A stretch of DNA of 7,722 nucleotides from Verrucomicrobiota bacterium (lineage in GTDB: Bacteria > Verrucomicrobiota > Verrucomicrobiia > Limisphaerales > UBA9464). A program made the position numbers and the translations under genes. Of this stretch, positions 1 through 6,560 are shown one piece after another. The stretch spans positions 1-7,722 of the forward strand of contig JAFLEG010000181.1 of assembly GCA_017302195.1 (NCBI GenBank), given 5' to 3'. The first letter of the stretch is position 1. Every line of letters begins with the position of its first letter. The notes under the pieces were generated by a model. That model searched no databases. It had not been told where the DNA came from and saw only the letters and a program-made list of their open reading frames with translations.

Positions 1-1323
1 GCAGGCGCAATCACTGAGGCGACCGCGTCCGTTGCCATCCCAGTTGCCGCCAAGGCGCCGCTCTCCAATCCAGCTTCGACGCCCGCGGTCCCGGATCCCG
101 GGAGTTTCGCAGCCTTCGCGGCGGCCTTGCTGCAGGGACGGGCCGATGCCGGAGAATCACCGTTGTCCTGGAAGGACGTCGCCGCGTTGTGGAACCGGCT
201 CGCGGAAACGTCCGTGGCGGCGGAGAAGGTGGACCATCTCGCCCGGGCGATGGCCCGCTGCCGGGGTGGCGAGGTCCGGTACCTCACCAAGATCCTGACC
301 GGGAATCTGCGGATTGGGCTGCAGGAGGGATTGGTGGAGGAGGCGCTGGCGTTGGCCTTCCAGGCGGAACCCTCCACCATGCGCGAGGCCCACCAACTCA
401 CCGGAGATCTTGGGGAGGTGGCGGTTCTGGCACGGGAGGGGCGACTGAAGGCTGCGGACCTGGTCCCCTTTCGTCCGGTCCAGGTCATGCTGGCGTCCCC
501 GGAACCCACGGCATCCGCCATCTGGAGCCGTGCCGAGGCCTGGACCTCCGCGCCGGGGACCCCGCCCGAGGTCTGGATCGAGGACAAGTACGATGGCATC
601 CGATGCCAGGTGCATCGCGTCGGCTCCCGGGCGGCGCTGTACTCCCGCGATCTCAAAGAGATCACCGCCGCCTTTCCCGAGCTGGCGGCGGCGGCGCTGC
701 GGCTGCCGCAGGACGTCATCCTGGACGGCGAACTGGTGGCCATGGAGAACGGACGTCCCCGTCCCTTCGGTGACCTGCAGCGCCGCCTGGGTCGCCGCGA
801 GCGGGACCTTTTCCTGGAGACGGAGGTGCCGGTGGCATTTGTCGCCTTCGACCTGCTGTGGGCCTCCGGTGCGGGATGGCTGCGGCGTCCGCTGGCGGAG
901 CGCCGCACGGCCCTGGACGGACTGGCGCTGGCGCCCCCGTTCCAGATCGCACCCGGACGCCGGGCCGCGTCGGTGTCGGACCTCGACGCGGCCTTCGATG
1001 CGGCCCGGGCGTCGGGCAACGAGGGCCTCATGATCAAGGATCTCCGCTCCCCCTACACGCCGGGCCGGCGGGGGATCGCCTGGATCAAGTTCAAGAGGGC
1101 CCTGGCCACGCTGGATTGCGTGGTGGTGGCCGCCGAGTACGGGCACGGACGGCGCAACGGCCTGCTGAGCGACTACACCTTCGCGGTGCGGGATGCCGAC
1201 ACCGGCACGCTGCGCATTCTGGGCAAGGCCTACAGCGGGCTCACCGATGCCGAGATCGAGAGCCTGACCGAACACTTCCTCGCGCGGGTGCTTCGACGCC
1301 ATCCGGCCCAGCGACCGCCATGA
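1..1323 (+). CDS. ATP-dependent DNA ligase, 5'-partial and frameshifted near its C-terminus
   Basis: Seals nicks in duplex DNA through a ligase-AMP intermediate. The frame is open from base 1, so the true start lies left of the window; the TTG at 127 is only an internal alternative start. The first ~40 codons are rich in Ala and Pro and look like a linker. An N-terminal ligase domain follows at about 145-510 (YLTKILTGNLRIGLQEGL at ~283-336). The adenylation domain has motif I EDKYDGIR with the AMP-accepting lysine at 586-588, motif III FVAFDLLW (~838-861), motif IV NEGLMIKD (1018-1041) and motif V WIKFK (1081-1095). An OB-fold begins after this (VVVAAEYGHGRRNG). The frame ends at TGA 1321-1323 with a non-homologous tail (about LRRHPAQRPP), while the expected motif VI region lies in another frame just downstream. 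The family resembles bacterial ligases linked to a beta-CASP exonuclease and a DEXH helicase, but neither partner is visible here. Family assignment is secure; whether the product works is doubtful. Confidence 0.93.
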   Translation, partial: AGAITEATASVAIPVAAKAPLSNPASTPAVPDPGSFAAFAAALLQGRADAGESPLSWKDVAALWNRLAETSVAAEKVDHLARAMARCRGGEVRYLTKILTGNLRIGLQEGLVEEALALAFQAEPSTMREAHQLTGDLGEVAVLAREGRLKAADLVPFRPVQVMLASPEPTASAIWSRAEAWTSAPGTPPEVWIEDKYDGIRCQVHRVGSRAALYSRDLKEITAAFPELAAAALRLPQDVILDGELVAMENGRPRPFGDLQRRLGRRERDLFLETEVPVAFVAFDLLWASGAGWLRRPLAERRTALDGLALAPPFQIAPGRRAASVSDLDAAFDAARASGNEGLMIKDLRSPYTPGRRGIAWIKFKRALATLDCVVVAAEYGHGRRNGLLSDYTFAVRDADTGTLRILGKAYSGLTDAEIESLTEHFLARVLRRHPAQRPP

Positions 1324-1441
1324 CAGCGGCCTTGCCCTCCGTTTTCCCCGCATGGTGCGCCTGCGTCCGGACAAGACCGTGGCAGACATTGACACCCTGG
1401 ACACCGCCCGGCGGCTGGCCGGAGCCGCAACGCGTCCGTGA
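1292..1441 (+). pseudogene. Frame-displaced C-terminal end of the DNA ligase (motif VI region)
   Basis: Read in the frame starting at 1292, this stretch encodes FDAIRPSDRHDSGLALRF, then PRMVRLRPDKTVADIDTL and a short tail, ending at TGA 1439-1441. This is the usual C-terminal end of ATP-dependent ligases, including motif VI (R at 1364, D at 1370, K at 1373), which contacts the triphosphate during adenylation. It has no start codon of its own: its frame is closed upstream by a TGA at 1265-1267. It is therefore the displaced tail of the ligase above, not a separate gene. Family members usually have roughly 15-20 residues between the EHF and FDAI motifs (a segment ending like VLEVA). Here only about four codons separate them, so the simplest reading is a deletion of about 50 nt of length 3n+2. 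A true mutation and an assembly or sequencing error cannot be told apart from this sequence alone. Confidence 0.85.
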
Positions 1442-1454
1442 TCGGACTCGCGAT

Positions 1455-2189
1455 TCAGGCCCGCACCAGCCGGTGGGCGCGCACGTTCAGGGATCGGGCG
1501 AAGAGCAGGTGCGGGGGCGAGTCGGGAAGCTCCAGGCCCAGCCACCGGGTCATGTTGAGGCAGGAGAATTCAGCGCGGGCGGGCTGCAGGGGCCAGGGGG
1601 CATGCTCAATCTCGCAGCGGTGGAGCCGCCCGGCCCGGTCGGCGGAGAACAGCCGGTACCGCTCCGTGAGCCAGTGCTCCAGTCGTCCCTCGATGCCGAG
1701 AAAGGAGGGGCCGGTGGGTTCGTAGCGGGCGAGCAGTTCGGCGGTGCCACCGCCCCGATGGGTGCGCCAGCTCGCATAGGCCACCCCCGATCCGTGCGGC
1801 GCGACCGTCATGTCGGCATCGAAATAGGGCAGGTGATGCGTCATCCGGGCCACCCGGACCGCCAGCGGGCTGGCGGCATCGAGGCTGAAGAACCACACCC
1901 CGGGACGTCCGTTGGCGATGACGTAGGTGCGCACGTTCAGTTCCGCGAAGGCACTGGCGCCGGGCACCGGAGGCCAGCCACGCCAGTGGATGCCACGCAT
2001 CCGGAAGGGCACGATCCCCAGCCAGGCGCGGCCTTCAAAGGTGTCGAGCTGCAGCGCGGGCGTGGTCGCGGGCAGGAGCGCCGCCAGCGTCGCGGGGTCC
2101 ACCGGCCAGTGGGCGAAGAGCAGGTCGCGCCACTGCATCGCCAGGGTCCAGGACGATCGGCGCGCCGCCTTCGGGGTCCGGGACGGCAT
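1455..2189 (-). CDS. DUF2071 / YqjF-family protein (COG3361-like)
   Basis: A 244-residue protein with no clear signal peptide or membrane segment, so probably cytoplasmic. It matches the DUF2071 (YqjF) family by its ordered motifs: QWRDLLFAHWPVDPATLAAL near the N-terminus, then FEGRAWLGIVPFRMRG, ELNVRTYV, GVWFFSLDA, MTHHLPYFDADM, HWLTERYRLFS and HAPWPLQPA toward the end. The family is thought to share the acetoacetate decarboxylase-like fold, but no biochemical role is established and I assign none. The ATG at 2189 was chosen because it gives a normal family length. GTG codons at 2237 and 2243 would add a Pro/Ala-rich leader that looks non-conserved. No Shine-Dalgarno sequence precedes any of these starts. 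Its stop lies only 13 nt from the end of the displaced ligase tail, so the two genes are tightly convergent. It is divergent from the GH32 gene. Confidence 0.85.
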   Translation of the reverse strand: MPSRTPKAARRSSWTLAMQWRDLLFAHWPVDPATLAALLPATTPALQLDTFEGRAWLGIVPFRMRGIHWRGWPPVPGASAFAELNVRTYVIANGRPGVWFFSLDAASPLAVRVARMTHHLPYFDADMTVAPHGSGVAYASWRTHRGGGTAELLARYEPTGPSFLGIEGRLEHWLTERYRLFSADRAGRLHRCEIEHAPWPLQPARAEFSCLNMTRWLGLELPDSPPHLLFARSLNVRAHRLVRA

Positions 2190-2345
2190 CGTCGGGGGCG
2201 GGGCGGGGGCAATCACCGGCGGTGCGTCAGGCGTCACGCTCACTGGGCCTAGGAGAACCCCATCATGCCACGGCTTGAAGCACGAATCCGCGAATCCCCC
2301 TTGCCTGGAGGAATGGACCTTCTGCAGGTTGGTTTGGCATCTCCG
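2190..2345. other. Divergent spacer between the DUF2071 and GH32 genes
   Basis: These 156 nt separate two divergently transcribed genes and should hold both promoters, but I see no convincing -35/-10 pair on either strand. An AGGAGA at 2251-2256 sits at good Shine-Dalgarno spacing before an in-frame ATG at 2265, and a GGAGGA at 2307-2312 directly abuts an in-frame ATG at 2313. Codons from 2265 to 2345 have only about half G/C at third positions, in contrast to the strongly G/C-biased gene that follows. I therefore treat this stretch as leader rather than coding sequence. The part nearest the DUF2071 gene (2190-2243) is GC-rich and could encode a short extension of that gene from a GTG start. 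Confidence 0.5.
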
Positions 2346-4496
2346 ATGAAAGTCATCCTGCTGTGCCTCCTGCTCGGCGCCCCGCTCCGCGCTGCCGAGG
2401 ACCTTCTGATCGCGGATTTCGAGGGGCCCGACTACGGCGGCTGGACCACCACCGGGGAGGCCTTCGGATCCGGCCCCGCCCGCGGCACCCTCCCGGGCCA
2501 GATGCCGGTGAGCGGACACCTCGGCCATGGCCTGGTGAACTCGTTTCGCGGGGGGGATGATGCCACCGGCACGCTCACCTCCCCCGAATTCACCCTCGAG
2601 CGACGGTACCTCGCCTTCCGCATCGGCGGCGGACGGAACGAGGGGAAGCTGGCGCTCCAGTTGATCGTGGATGGCCAGGTGGTGCGCACCGCGACGGGAC
2701 CCAATGATCGTCCGGGCGGCAGCGAGGAGCTGGCGCCCGGCTCCTGGGAGATCGCCGACCTGGCCGGACACCGAGCCCGGCTGCGCATCGTGGACGAGGC
2801 CCGGGGTGGCTGGGGGCACCTCAACGTGGACCAGATCGTCCAGACCGACCGCAAGCTGCCGGGGGTGCTGAAGGATGCCCGGCGCGAGTTCACCGCGACC
2901 GGACGGTACCTGAATCTTCCCGTGAAGCACGGGGCGCCGCGCCGGAAGGTCACCTTGCTGGTGGAGGGCCGGAAGGTCGTGACCAATGACATTGAGCTGG
3001 CGCCGGACGCGCCCGACTGGTGGGCGCCCATGGACATCGGCCCGTGGAAGGGCCGGACCGTGGTGCTGCAGGTGGACACGCTGCCCGAGGACTCCGCCTC
3101 CCTGGCCTCGGTGACGCAGGGCGACGCCTTTCCGGGCGGCGGCGATCTCTACCGGGAGCCGCTGCGCGGGCAGTTCCACTTCTCGCCCCGACGCGGATGG
3201 AACAACGACCCCAACGGCCTGGTCTGGTTCCGCGGGGAGTACCACCTCTTCTTCCAGCACAATCCCTATGGCTGGGCCTGGGGCAACATGCACTGGGGTC
3301 ATGCGGTCAGCCGGGATCTGGTGCACTGGGAGGAATTGGGCGACGTGCTCGCGCCCGACGACTTCGGGCCCATGTTCAGCGGCAGCGCGGTGGTGGACTG
3401 GAACAACACCAGCGGCCTCGGCCAGGAGGGCCGTCCGCCGCTGGTGCTGATCTACACCGCCGCCGGCGACCCGACCGTCCAGTGCATCGCCTCCAGCACC
3501 GACGGCCGGACCTTCACCAAGTATCCGGGCAATCCCGTGCTGCAGCAGATCACGGGCGGCAACCGCGATCCCAAGGTGATGTGGCATGAGCCCACGAAGC
3601 GCTGGGTGATGGCGCTCTACGTCGAGAAGCCCGCCGGACGGCACACCGTCCACTTCTTCACCTCGCCCAATCTGCGTGAGTGGACCCTGGCCAGCATCAC
3701 CGACGGGGATCCGGTCGGGAAACCGTACCTGTTTGAATGTCCGGACTTCTTCGAGCTGCCGGTGGATGGCGATCCGGCGCGCCGGGAGTGGGTGCTGCTC
3801 GCCGCCAACGGCGCGCATGCCATCGGCGCCTTTGACGGCACCCGGTTCACCCCCCGGCAGGAACGGCTGCCCGGCCACCGCGGTCGCGGCTTTTATGCGC
3901 CGCAGACCTTCAGCGACATTCCGGCCCAGGACGGCCGGCGCATTCTCATCGGCTGGTTCCAAACGGAGACCCGGGGCATGTCCTTCAACCAGTCCATGAC
4001 CGTGCCGCTCGAGCTGAAGCTCACCGCCACCGACGACGGTCCGAGGATGACCTTTACTCCGGTCCGCGAACTGGAATCCCTGCGCGCGGCCTCCCGCCGA
4101 TTCGATGGCATCACCGTGGCGCCCGGGGGCGCCAATCCGCTGTCGGGACTGGCGGCGGACCTGGTGGAGCTGCGCGCCGAATTCGAGCCGCCGGCCGCCG
4201 GCAGCGTGACCTTCACCGTGCGCGGCGCCCCGGTGATCTACGAGGCGACGACGCAGGAACTGGTGGTGAACGGACACCGCGCGCCGGCTCCCCTGCGCCA
4301 CGGCCGTCAGCGCCTCATCCTCTATGCCGACCGCACCGGCCTGGAGGTCTTTGCCAGCGATGGACTGACCTACGTCCCTATGCCCTTCCAGCCGCAACCG
4401 GATCATCGCGGCCTAGCCATCGAGGTCCAGGGCGGCCCGGTGACCTTCTCCACCCTCCAGGTGCACGAACTGAAATCAGCCTGGCTGCCACACTGA
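2346..4496 (+). CDS. Secreted GH32 beta-fructosidase (levanase/inulinase/invertase type)
   Basis: Hydrolyses beta-fructosidic bonds in fructans or sucrose with retention of configuration, outside the cytoplasm. From the ATG at 2346 the product has 716 residues. Residues 1-16 (MKVILLCLLLGAPLRA) form a clear signal peptide. Residues ~17-165 form a beta-rich module (DLLIADFEGPDYGGW; TLPGQMPVSGHLGHGLVNSF; GGWGHLNVDQI), and ~168-262 a second module like the DUF4980 region seen before GH32 domains. The catalytic five-bladed propeller starts at ~276: WNNDPNG with nucleophile Asp288, FSGSAV at ~344, the RDP motif with Asp408 as transition-state stabiliser, and ECPDFF with acid/base Glu464. A C-terminal beta-sandwich spans ~575-716 (LEVFASDG). 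The length fits a multi-domain levanase. The start at 2346 is supported by the signal peptide and a jump in G/C-ending codons; an in-frame ATG at 2265 with a better ribosome site would add 27 residues. Exact substrate (levan, inulin or sucrose) cannot be read from the sequence. No fructose transporter or kinase is adjacent. Confidence 0.95.
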   Translation: MKVILLCLLLGAPLRAAEDLLIADFEGPDYGGWTTTGEAFGSGPARGTLPGQMPVSGHLGHGLVNSFRGGDDATGTLTSPEFTLERRYLAFRIGGGRNEGKLALQLIVDGQVVRTATGPNDRPGGSEELAPGSWEIADLAGHRARLRIVDEARGGWGHLNVDQIVQTDRKLPGVLKDARREFTATGRYLNLPVKHGAPRRKVTLLVEGRKVVTNDIELAPDAPDWWAPMDIGPWKGRTVVLQVDTLPEDSASLASVTQGDAFPGGGDLYREPLRGQFHFSPRRGWNNDPNGLVWFRGEYHLFFQHNPYGWAWGNMHWGHAVSRDLVHWEELGDVLAPDDFGPMFSGSAVVDWNNTSGLGQEGRPPLVLIYTAAGDPTVQCIASSTDGRTFTKYPGNPVLQQITGGNRDPKVMWHEPTKRWVMALYVEKPAGRHTVHFFTSPNLREWTLASITDGDPVGKPYLFECPDFFELPVDGDPARREWVLLAANGAHAIGAFDGTRFTPRQERLPGHRGRGFYAPQTFSDIPAQDGRRILIGWFQTETRGMSFNQSMTVPLELKLTATDDGPRMTFTPVRELESLRAASRRFDGITVAPGGANPLSGLAADLVELRAEFEPPAAGSVTFTVRGAPVIYEATTQELVVNGHRAPAPLRHGRQRLILYADRTGLEVFASDGLTYVPMPFQPQPDHRGLAIEVQGGPVTFSTLQVHELKSAWLPH

Positions 4497-4578
4497 GCAG
4501 CCCGAGTCGGGGATGGACACGGATTGCACGAATCGCCACGGAGGGAGTGGGCGCTGGCGCCAGTTGGCCCTTACGAGC

Positions 4579-4597
4579 GTAGGAGGCGAGGTCACGA
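4579..4597 (+). repeat. 19-nt direct repeat, copy 1
   Basis: GTAGGAGGCGAGGTCACGA here recurs at 4692-4710 as GTAGGAGACGAGGTGACGA, with 17 of 19 bases identical and 113 nt between starts. The second copy forms the right arm of the hairpin at 4672-4711. The bases just before copy 1 (CCTTACGAGC) could pair partly with its GTAGG, so copy 1 may be a decayed version of the same hairpin. Confidence 0.65.
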
Positions 4598-4622
4598 AAC
4601 TCTGACTTCTTCGCTGCACTTG

Positions 4623-4692
4623 GCTGTCGCCCGGGGCTCGGGGAGTCTCGCCGTGAGGGTGGAGTCAGCGTCTCCTCACCTCGTCGCCTACG
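4623..4692 (+). repeat. ~70-nt imperfect direct repeat, copy A
   Basis: Starts GCTGTCGCCC, carries GGTGGAGTCAG at 4658-4668 followed by a CTCCT block, and ends CCTACG at 4687-4692. The same three blocks recur in the same order and almost the same spacing at 4778-4846. Between blocks the two copies have diverged and differ by one base in length. This is what old copies of one dispersed element would look like. Confidence 0.65.
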
Positions 4693-4711
4693 TAGGAGAC
4701 GAGGTGACGAG
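4672..4711. repeat. Long inverted repeat (hairpin) centred on TACGTA
   Basis: The arms at 4677-4691 and 4692-4706 are reverse complements with 14 of 15 pairs; the single mismatch is G4686/A4697. The stem extends outward to 4672/4711 with one more mismatch at 4675/4708. The centre is TACGTA, so a cruciform or an RNA hairpin with a small loop would form. It lies between two convergent genes and could help end transcription from either side. It has no T-tract on either flank, so I do not call it an intrinsic terminator. Confidence 0.7.
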
Positions 4712-4730
4712 GCGCTGGCTTCCCCTGCTT

Positions 4731-4761
4731 TGCTGAACACTGAACACTTCAAACTGAACAC
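4731..4761 (+). repeat. TGAACACT mini-repeat, three copies
   Basis: The octamer TGAACACT occurs three times within about 30 nt: two adjacent overlapping-phase copies and one after a TTCAAAC spacer. The tract is clearly AT-richer than the surrounding DNA. No function is visible; it may be part of a dispersed intergenic repeat. Confidence 0.6.
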
Positions 4762-4777
4762 TCTTCCTCCACGGCCC

Positions 4778-4846
4778 GCTGTCGCCCAGCGCGCTGGGAT
4801 TGCGCGGCCATGGTGGAGTCAGAGCCTCCTGACGGCAGCTCCTACG
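4778..4846 (+). repeat. ~70-nt imperfect direct repeat, copy B
   Basis: Second copy of the element at 4623-4692. It shares GCTGTCGCCC at its start, GGTGGAGTCAG at 4812-4822, the CTCCT block, and CCTACG at 4841-4846. It lacks the right half of the copy A hairpin and ends 9 nt before the stop codon of the ABC permease gene. Confidence 0.65.
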
Positions 4847-4855
4847 CGGACTCTT

Positions 4856-6514
4856 TCACGACGGTCGTCGCTGGAAGGGGCGCAGCATGTATTGACGCGT
4901 CTGCAGATCCCGTGCGGCGAGCCATCCCCAGGTCGCGGCGAGGAAGAGCTGGGTGCCGCCGAAGCCGACGCAGAACCAGAAGACTTCCGCGGTCTCGTCC
5001 TGACTGAACCTCCGGGTGTTCGACCCGCCAACCGCCGACGCAATGCCCCCCATCAGGAAGGGCAGGATCCAGGCAGTGAGCAGACTCCACACGAATCCCG
5101 CCAGCGGATGCAGCCGCCGGACGGCATAGCGGATGCCAATGGTCGGCAGAGCAAGGAGTGAAATGACGCCGGCCCAGTGGGCCATGGTCAGGCCCGGGGA
5201 GCCCGGGCCACCCGTCGGGAGGACCACGATAAACAAGCCGTTGATGAGGACGGCGGGGAGATAGAGCGTCCAAAGCTGGCGCACGCGGGCCCGGACCAGC
5301 TTGCCGGGTTCGAGTGGGGTCACCAGCAGCAGTTCCAGGGTGCCCTCCTCCAGTTCCTGCCGGAAACTGGCGGCAGCGTACAGTGCCATGGGAATGGCGA
5401 GAATCAGCGGAAGGAACCGCGCCACCGCCGCCAGGTCGCCGAGGTCGTTCCGGAACTTCAGGATTGCCAGCCAGCCGACGCCGACGACCACCACCCATGC
5501 CCATCGACCGAATCGGTCGCCCGCAGACTGGCACAACCAGCGCGCCGGGTTGGTGGCGAGCCAGTGCCGGCGACGGGCGTCCGGCCGTTCCATTCTCCGG
5601 TGGATGATCGCCTGCCGCCGCGGGACGTCGCCGGATTCGGGACGCAGGGACCTGCGGACCCGGCCGCCGGCAAACCGCACGGCGCCGAAGAGCACTGCGA
5701 GAACAATTCCGACGCCCCAGATCAGTCCGATGTCCGCGGTGCTCCGGATCCAGGCGGGCACCGATCCGAACAGTCCGGCGAACCCGGCGCCGGTGAGCCC
5801 GGAGGCCATGGGCCAGACAAAGACGCTCACCAGAAACGGCGACACCTCCGTCAGGTGCTCGGTGGGGATCCCGGGCGGCTGCTGGAACGCGCCCCAGCGC
5901 AGCAGCAGCGCGGCGAAGAGGGTCAGGCATTGGCCGCCGAACAGCGTTCCGGCAAAGGCCCAGGCCGCGGCCTTGACCCAGTGGGTGTGCAGGCTGGTGG
6001 CCACCAGTCCGGCGGACAGTCCGCCCACCAGGATCATGAACTCGATGCCCAGGGCGTACTGGAAATCCACCCGGCTGACCCCGCCCATCAGCACCGGAAT
6101 CCCCAGCACCGGCACGCAGGCCAGCCACAGGGAGAGCAGGCGGACCGCCTGGACCGCCACCTTGCCCACCACGATCTCGACCGGTCGCAGCGGCGTGAGC
6201 CCCAGCAGGCCCAGCGTGCCCTCGCGGCGTTCCCGGGCGATGCAGTCCGCGGCAAAGGCGGGCGCCGCCAGCAGCAGGGTGAGGCACAGCACCGTATGCA
6301 GCAGGGCGAAGACCTCGCCCCCGGGCAGCGCGCCCGGCGTTCCCGAGGCCAGGATCTGCGCCAGCCGTCCGGTGCCCACCCGCAGCAGCAGCGCCGTCAG
6401 GGCCGCGCCCATGACCACCGTCCGCAGCCAGTAGGTCCCCCGCCGCCGTGCTGCGGCCCGCAGTTCGCGCAGCACCACCGCGGGCATCAGGCTGGTGCGG
6501 GGTGGGGATGTCAT
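4856..6514 (-). CDS. ABC-2-type transporter permease, two-halved
   Basis: A 552-residue integral inner-membrane protein of the ABC-2 (export-type) permease class. It has about twelve hydrophobic segments in two groups of roughly six, joined by a strongly basic cytoplasmic stretch (about residues 275-325). Each half carries the family's conserved cytoplasmic motif after a membrane helix: RERREGTLGLLGLTPL at 94-109 and RQELEEGTLELLLVTPL at 385-401. This points to an internal duplication or fusion, so one chain could form the whole membrane pore. The cargo cannot be inferred. No ATP-binding subunit is encoded in the window, so the motor must come from elsewhere. The ATG at 6514 gives a usual N-terminus (a cytoplasmic basic helix before TM1 at ~30-46) but has no Shine-Dalgarno sequence; an in-frame ATG at 6487 is also possible. 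It starts 46 nt after the stop of the binding-protein gene and is probably co-transcribed with it. Confidence 0.85.
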   Translation of the reverse strand: MTSPPRTSLMPAVVLRELRAAARRRGTYWLRTVVMGAALTALLLRVGTGRLAQILASGTPGALPGGEVFALLHTVLCLTLLLAAPAFAADCIARERREGTLGLLGLTPLRPVEIVVGKVAVQAVRLLSLWLACVPVLGIPVLMGGVSRVDFQYALGIEFMILVGGLSAGLVATSLHTHWVKAAAWAFAGTLFGGQCLTLFAALLLRWGAFQQPPGIPTEHLTEVSPFLVSVFVWPMASGLTGAGFAGLFGSVPAWIRSTADIGLIWGVGIVLAVLFGAVRFAGGRVRRSLRPESGDVPRRQAIIHRRMERPDARRRHWLATNPARWLCQSAGDRFGRWAWVVVVGVGWLAILKFRNDLGDLAAVARFLPLILAIPMALYAAASFRQELEEGTLELLLVTPLEPGKLVRARVRQLWTLYLPAVLINGLFIVVLPTGGPGSPGLTMAHWAGVISLLALPTIGIRYAVRRLHPLAGFVWSLLTAWILPFLMGGIASAVGGSNTRRFSQDETAEVFWFCVGFGGTQLFLAATWGWLAARDLQTRQYMLRPFQRRPS

Positions 6515-6560
6515 GCGCGGGGACGGGCTGGGGCATCGTAGCGGGCCGCCGGCGCGGAGG

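Larger units (their letters stand above)
4497..4855. other. Repeat-bearing non-coding spacer between convergent genes
   Basis: These 359 nt lie between the 3' ends of the GH32 gene and the ABC permease gene. Short open frames here have no recognisable protein features, and their apparent codons come from repeats. The spacer holds a CTGGCGCCAG palindrome (4554-4563), two diverged direct repeats, a long hairpin and a TGAACACT mini-repeat (each listed separately). Its composition is less GC-rich than the flanking genes. No tRNA, no convincing small RNA and no T-tract terminator was seen. It probably represents copies of a dispersed intergenic repeat family of this genome. Confidence 0.7.

Noticed and set aside
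1268..1323. Programmed +1 ribosomal frameshift in the ligase
   Set aside because: No slippery run or known stimulatory motif is visible, and a shift alone would still leave the protein short of a conserved segment, so a deletion is the simpler explanation.
157..1545. Long minus-strand open frame across the ligase
   Set aside because: It is antisense to clear ligase motifs, rich in Arg, Gly and Pro, and has no domain signs; a shadow of GC-rich coding DNA.
858..2252. Long plus-strand open frame running from the ligase across the DUF2071 gene
   Set aside because: It covers ligase motifs in the wrong frame and then lies antisense to DUF2071; composition is low-complexity Gly/Arg/Pro.
1455..4406. 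A 983-codon open frame on the minus strand spanning the whole GH32 gene and the DUF2071 gene
   Set aside because: Only its last ~244 codons look like a real protein (DUF2071). The rest is antisense to the well-supported GH32 gene, has no protein features, and is open because the G/C-biased codons of the sense gene leave few stops in the mirrored frame.
4490..4515. Possible intrinsic terminator just after the GH32 stop codon
   Set aside because: Only a 5-bp GGCTG/CAGCC stem with a long loop overlapping the stop codon can be drawn, and no T-tract follows.
4524..4736. Small open frame in the repeat spacer as a possible peptide gene
   Set aside because: It has no ribosome site, no protein-like pattern, and is built from the direct and inverted repeats.
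4579..4846. CRISPR array
   Set aside because: Only two diverged repeat copies, without regular spacers or nearby cas genes.
5177..6541. Plus-strand open frames of 377-454 codons opposite the ABC permease
   Set aside because: Their Gln/Arg/Gly-rich, repetitive translations are the antisense of hydrophobic membrane helices; no start signal or domain.
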